8,180 nucleotides of DNA, taken from NCBI GenBank assembly GCA_017354065.1, contig JAFMRN010000099.1:1-8180 (forward strand), written 5' to 3'. The DNA comes from Solirubrobacterales bacterium. GTDB taxonomy: Bacteria > Actinomycetota > Thermoleophilia > Solirubrobacterales > Solirubrobacteraceae. Below the pieces are notes generated by a model. The model had not been told where the DNA came from, ran no database searches, and saw nothing but the letters and a program-made list of their open reading frames with translations. The position numbers were made by a program, and so were the translations under genes. Below are positions 5,210 to 8,180 of the stretch, piece by piece. The stretch's first letter is position 1; each line of letters opens with the position of its first letter.

Positions 5210-6520
5210 ATGAGTCCTAGCGCGCCGGCGATGCGGTCCCCGACCGCCAAGGCCAAGCAGCGCGCCTTCATGATCGGCGTCGTCGAGCGAACCTCAACCG
5301 AGCACCTGGGCGAGCACACCGACCATCTGGCGGAGCTGTCGGAGCTGCTGCTGACCGCGGGTGCCGTGACGGTCGGCCAGATGGTCCAGGCGCGCGACCA
5401 GCCCGAGCCGAACACGTACCTCGGCGCGGGCAAGATCGATCAGGTCAAGGCCGAGCTGAAGCGCGCCGACGCCAACGTCGTCGCCTGTGATGACGAGCTG
5501 ACGCCGCGCCAGGAACGCAACCTCGAGCAGGCGCTGGGAGTGCCGGTGATCGACCGCACGGCGGTGATCCTCGACATCTTCGCGAGCCACGCCAACAGCG
5601 CTGAGGGCAAGCTCCAGGTCGAGCTCGCCCAGCTGCAGTACAACATGGCGCGGATGCGGGGCCTGTGGTCCCACCTCGACCGTCTCGGCGTCGGCGGCGT
5701 TGGGACGCGTGGCCCCGGTGAGACGCAGATCGAGACCGACCGCCGGCTGGCCCGCAACCGGATCTCGGCGCTGAAGCGGCGCCTGGCCCACGTGTCCGGC
5801 AACCGCGGCGTGATGCGCGCCGAGCGTGAACGCGCGCACCTGCCCCAGATTGCGCTTGCCGGCTACACGAACGCGGGGAAGTCGACGTTACTGAACGCCC
5901 TGACCGGCGCCGAGGTCGGCGTCCGCGACCAGCTTTTCCACACGCTCGATCCGACCACGCGCGTGCTGCGCGCCGGCGGCCGCGACTACCTGCTGACCGA
6001 TACCGTCGGCTTCATCCGCAAGCTGCCCCACCAGCTCGTTGAGGCTTTCGGGGCCACGCTTGAGGAGACACGGCTGGCCGACCTGATCCTGCATGTCGCT
6101 GACGGCTCGGCGCCGGAGGAAGCGCGCCTGGAGATGGCCGGCGCCGTGGATGAGGTGCTGAACGAGATCGGCGCGAATGAGGCACCACGGCTGCTGGTGC
6201 TGACAAAGGTCGACGCGCTCGACCCGGACGCGCGCCAGGCGCTGATGAACCGTCACCCCGGGGCGCTGCTCGTCTCAGCGCGGACCGGCGAGGGCCTGGA
6301 GGAGCTGTCCGAGCGGATCCAGGCGGAGTTCGCGGCCAAGCTGGTGGAGGTCGACCTGATGATCCCGTTCGACTCCGGCGGCCGGCTGGCCGAGCTGCAC
6401 GAGCTGGCCGGCGACCTGACGCGTGAGGACACGCCGGAGGGCTTTCATGTGACCGCGCGGCTGCCCCCGCCCGTGGCGGCGCGGTTCAGCGCGTATGCCT
6501 TCAGCATGAACGGCGGATGA
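5210..6520 (+). CDS. hflX: GTPase HflX (50S-binding ribosome-splitting GTPase)
   Basis: HflX binds the large ribosomal subunit, splits stalled or vacant 70S ribosomes, and is linked to stress and macrolide tolerance in several bacteria. The protein has 436 residues. The N-terminal HflX domain includes NTYLGAGKIDQV at 68-79 and the DRTAVILDIFASHA segment at 115-128. The signature GPGETQIETDRR is at 168-179, followed by a helical linker. The G domain has G1 GYTNAGKST at 218-226, G2 Thr at 249/250 in LDPTTR, G3 DTVG at 264-267, G4 TKVD at 332-335 and G5 SAR at 356-358. A short C-terminal domain follows. The start at 5210 has no ribosome site and is probably leaderless; an in-frame ATG at 5231 is a weaker alternative. 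The stop overlaps the dut start (ATGA). Position downstream of miaA-dapF is usual in actinobacteria, apart from the intervening dapL. Confidence 0.94.
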   Translation: MSPSAPAMRSPTAKAKQRAFMIGVVERTSTEHLGEHTDHLAELSELLLTAGAVTVGQMVQARDQPEPNTYLGAGKIDQVKAELKRADANVVACDDELTPRQERNLEQALGVPVIDRTAVILDIFASHANSAEGKLQVELAQLQYNMARMRGLWSHLDRLGVGGVGTRGPGETQIETDRRLARNRISALKRRLAHVSGNRGVMRAERERAHLPQIALAGYTNAGKSTLLNALTGAEVGVRDQLFHTLDPTTRVLRAGGRDYLLTDTVGFIRKLPHQLVEAFGATLEETRLADLILHVADGSAPEEARLEMAGAVDEVLNEIGANEAPRLLVLTKVDALDPDARQALMNRHPGALLVSARTGEGLEELSERIQAEFAAKLVEVDLMIPFDSGGRLAELHELAGDLTREDTPEGFHVTARLPPPVAARFSAYAFSMNGG

Positions 6521-6948
6521 CCCTGCGAGTTCAGCGGCTCGATCCGGCCGCCAAGCTGCCGCGGCGAGCCCACCCCGGTGACGCGGGGCTGGACCTGCAC
6601 GCGCTGGAGCCGATCACGCTCACGCCGGGCCAGCGCGTCCAGGCGCGGACCGGGGTCGCCGTCGAGATCCCCTACGGTCAGGCGGGGTTGGTGCTGCCAC
6701 GCTCGGGCCTCGCGCACAAGCACGGCATCGCGCTGGTGAACGCACCCGGGCTGGTCGACGCCGGCTATCGCGGCGAGCTGAAGGTGCTGTTGTTGAACAC
6801 CGACCAGCACGAGAGCGTGGTGCTCGGCGCGGGAGAACGGATCGCCCAGCTGGTGTTGATCGACGTCGCGCTGCCCGCGGTGGTCGAGGTTCAGTGCCTC
6901 AGCGACAGCGACCGCGGCGCCGGCGGGTTCGGGTCAACGGGTCGTTGA
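6517..6948 (+). CDS. dut: Deoxyuridine 5'-triphosphate nucleotidohydrolase (dUTPase)
   Basis: Hydrolyses dUTP to dUMP and pyrophosphate, keeping uracil out of DNA and supplying dUMP for thymidylate synthesis. It acts as a cytoplasmic trimer. The 143-residue protein carries all five trimeric dUTPase motifs in order: I HPGDAGLDLHA (19-29, metal-site Asp), II PRSGLA (61-66), III NAPGLVDAGYRGE (75-87, catalytic Asp81), IV GERIAQLVL (106-114) and V RGAGGFGSTG (133-142). The protein ends one residue after motif V, so there is no C-terminal extension. Its ATG overlaps the hflX stop by four bases, which points to coupled translation. Its last 15 bases are antisense to the end of the osmoprotectant-binding protein gene, so there is no room for a dedicated intergenic terminator. 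Confidence 0.95.
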   Translation: MTLRVQRLDPAAKLPRRAHPGDAGLDLHALEPITLTPGQRVQARTGVAVEIPYGQAGLVLPRSGLAHKHGIALVNAPGLVDAGYRGELKVLLLNTDQHESVVLGAGERIAQLVLIDVALPAVVEVQCLSDSDRGAGGFGSTGR

Positions 6949-7992
6949 CCGCGTGGCCGTGGTGGTCGTGCTGGTGGTGGTCGACCACGGCGGCGGCGGG
7001 GCCATCCCGTAACCCTGCAGGAAGTCACGGGCGACCTCTCCGGAGATCGCCTCCGGGTCGAGCGAGCTTTGGCTCATCTCCGCGTTCAGGCCGCGGATCG
7101 CGCGCTGGGTCAAGAGGCTGTCGACGCGTTCGATCGTCTGCGCAAAAGCCGGTCCCTCCTGTTTGAGTACGGAGTTGCGGATCACCGGCACGACGTTGCC
7201 GTAGCCGTAAAAGCCCTGCGGGTCGCTCAGGGTCGTGATGTCATCAGAGGCGAGCTCGCCGTCAGAGGTCGCGACGTAGGCCGCCTGGATCGTGCCGTTG
7301 CGCAGCATGTCGTACTGGTTGCCGATGTTCGCCGAGGTCGTCAGTCCGGACTTGAACTTGTAAGCGCGCTCCAGGGCCGGCAGGCCGTCGGGCTCCAGCG
7401 AGTACTCCAGCGGCACCCCGAGGGTGAGCTTCGCGGACACGCGCTTGAGGTCGCTGAGCGAGCGCAGGTGGTTGCGCCGTGCAAACGGCGTGAGCACCGC
7501 GATACCGGCCGTGTCACTGAAGGGGGTGGGGGCGAGCAGCGTCAGCTTGTGCGCCTTCGCGTAGGCGCGCGCGGCGGCGTAGGCGGCGGTCAGGCTCGGA
7601 AAGCGACTGTGGTCACCCATCACATCGGTGGCGAACTTGTTCAGGTACTGCGGGTAGATGTCGAGGCTGCCCTGGGCCAGCGCGTGCTCGGAGACGGCGG
7701 TGGTGCCGATGTCCCTGGTCAGCTCGACGTGGTAGCCCTGGGCGGTCAGCGCCTGCTGGTAGAGCGCCCCGAGCATGAACTGCTCGGGCGTGTTCATGTC
7801 GCCGACGACGATCGGGGGGCGGTCGGCACCCGGCAGCGTCGTGGTGGTGTCCTTCGTGCTGGGTGGCTTCGGCTGCACGTTCGCGAAGGTGGTGGCCGCG
7901 GCCGGCGCGTTGGTCCGGGTCGTGCTCGGCCCGCCCGTGCTACAAGCGCACAACAGCAGGGCCGCGAGCGCCGCGCCTAGCAGGCGCCTCAT
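6934..7992 (-). CDS. Lipoprotein of the glycine betaine/choline/osmoprotectant ABC-transporter binding family
   Basis: A secreted, probably lipid-anchored solute-binding protein of the OpuAC/ProX/OsmF type. From the ATG at 7992 it has 352 residues. The signal peptide is MRRLLGAALAALLLCAC, with lipobox LCAC and probable lipidated Cys17; Cys15 is an alternative. A Ser/Thr/Pro-rich linker runs from about 18 to 58. The mature domain starts IVVGDMNTPEQFMLGALYQQAL (split over 61-82), with DIGTT at 94-98, ALAQGSLDIYPQY at 104-116, DTAGIAVL at 160-167, TSDGELASDDI at 242-252 and FYGYGNVVPVIR at 261-272. The tail is Thr-rich (337-352). Two ligand-region motifs deviate: MNTPEQ for the common KNFTEQ, and YPQYLN for YPEYTG. 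The start overlaps the upstream gatD stop (ATGA); a longer open frame continues upstream but is antisense-free gatD sequence in another frame. No permease or ATPase gene is in the window, so ligand and partners are unknown. Confidence 0.85.
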   Translation of the reverse strand: MRRLLGAALAALLLCACSTGGPSTTRTNAPAAATTFANVQPKPPSTKDTTTTLPGADRPPIVVGDMNTPEQFMLGALYQQALTAQGYHVELTRDIGTTAVSEHALAQGSLDIYPQYLNKFATDVMGDHSRFPSLTAAYAAARAYAKAHKLTLLAPTPFSDTAGIAVLTPFARRNHLRSLSDLKRVSAKLTLGVPLEYSLEPDGLPALERAYKFKSGLTTSANIGNQYDMLRNGTIQAAYVATSDGELASDDITTLSDPQGFYGYGNVVPVIRNSVLKQEGPAFAQTIERVDSLLTQRAIRGLNAEMSQSSLDPEAISGEVARDFLQGYGMAPPPPWSTTTSTTTTATRSTTR

Positions 7993-8180
7993 AGCCCCGC
8001 AGCCCGGCACGCGTCCGCGTGAGCCTGGCGTTCCAGTTCGTCGTCGAGCTCGCTGAGGCCGCCGTCCTGTTGCAGCGCGCGGGCGATCAGCCAGTCGGCG
8101 AACCACGCGTTCTTGGGCAACAGCGGTCCGTGCAGGTAGGTCCCGATCACGTTGCCCTCACGGACCCCCTCATAACCATC
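7989..8180 (-). CDS. gatD: Lipid II isoglutaminyl synthase glutamine amidotransferase subunit, C-terminal part
   Basis: The last 63 codons of a class I glutamine amidotransferase; the 5' part lies beyond the right edge. Read on the minus strand it begins DGYEGVREGNVIGTYLHGP, and the His of YLHGP (codon at 8132-8130) is the expected catalytic His of the triad-type amidotransferase. It is followed by LLPKNAWFADWLI and a C-terminal region with LSELDDELERQAH, which matches GatD/CobQ-like amidotransferases. GatD supplies ammonia to MurT, which converts D-glutamate in lipid II to D-isoglutamine. murT would be expected just upstream, outside the window. The TGA at 7991-7989 overlaps the ATG of the binding-protein gene. 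A cobyric-acid-type amidotransferase is a less likely alternative, since only the C-terminus is seen. Confidence 0.75.
   Translation of the reverse strand, partial: DGYEGVREGNVIGTYLHGPLLPKNAWFADWLIARALQQDGGLSELDDELERQAHADACRAAGL

Noticed and set aside
6977..6988. 12-base palindrome GTGGTCGACCAC as an operator
   Set aside because: It lies inside the 3' coding end of the lipoprotein gene, away from any start, in a repetitive Thr-codon run.
6956..6991. Inverted repeat GCCGTGGT / ACCACGGC after the dut stop as a terminator
   Set aside because: The 8-bp stem has a 20-base loop and no U-tract, and it can be explained by the Thr-codon repeats of the opposing gene.
7069..7980. A 303-residue open frame on the plus strand across the lipoprotein gene
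   Set aside because: It is antisense to a gene with a signal peptide and family motifs, and its translation is Arg/Gly/Val-rich with no domain.
7993..8106. N-terminal extension of the lipoprotein to an upstream start at 8106
   Set aside because: The extension is Arg-rich and overlaps gatD coding sequence in another frame. The ATG at 7992 gives a textbook lipoprotein signal peptide and an ATGA overlap.

Overview
The window comes from a high-GC chromosome that reads as an actinobacterium, most likely of the Thermoleophilia (Solirubrobacterales-like) type. The grounds are strong G/C bias at third codon positions, a deazaflavin (F420)-dependent oxidoreductase of the Ddn family, the miaA-dapF-hflX gene order known from actinobacteria, a GatD-type glutamine amidotransferase, and starts that look leaderless. 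The taxonomic call is inference from gene content, not from a marker gene. The window is almost solid coding sequence. No intergenic gap exceeds about 20 bases, and I see no tRNA, rRNA, insertion sequence, CRISPR array or origin.

Layout. (1) Bases 21-989, plus strand: a small MscS-type mechanosensitive channel whose reading frame is still open at the left edge. (2) Bases 967-2282, minus strand: a two-gene unit of a classical short-chain dehydrogenase followed, with a 4-base overlap, by an F420-dependent (Ddn-type) oxidoreductase. It runs tail-to-tail into the channel gene with a 23-base overlap. (3) Bases 2301-5189, plus strand: miaA, dapF and dapL, each overlapping the next. (4) Bases 5210-6948, plus strand: hflX and dut, overlapping by 4 bases, behind a 20-base AT-rich gap that looks like a leaderless promoter. 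(5) Bases 6934-8180, minus strand: the 3' end of gatD and then, with a 4-base overlap, a lipoprotein of the osmoprotectant/choline ABC-transporter binding family. This unit converges on dut with a 15-base overlap.

How the genes work together. DapL makes LL-diaminopimelate in one step from tetrahydrodipicolinate, and DapF should epimerise it to meso-diaminopimelate for peptidoglycan and lysine. GatD (with MurT, expected outside the window) amidates lipid II, so two cell-envelope steps flank this region. MiaA (tRNA A37 prenylation), HflX (ribosome rescue/splitting GTPase) and dUTPase are housekeeping genes carried in the same plus-strand block.

The most notable observation is that the predicted DapF keeps the substrate-binding residues of the family but has serine at both catalytic cysteine positions (Ser73 and Ser218). 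I see no clearly novel multi-gene system. The other observations are a closely spaced, apparently leaderless divergent promoter between the dehydrogenase and miaA, a histidine-rich loop in the channel, and a binding protein with an atypical ligand motif and Thr-rich ends.
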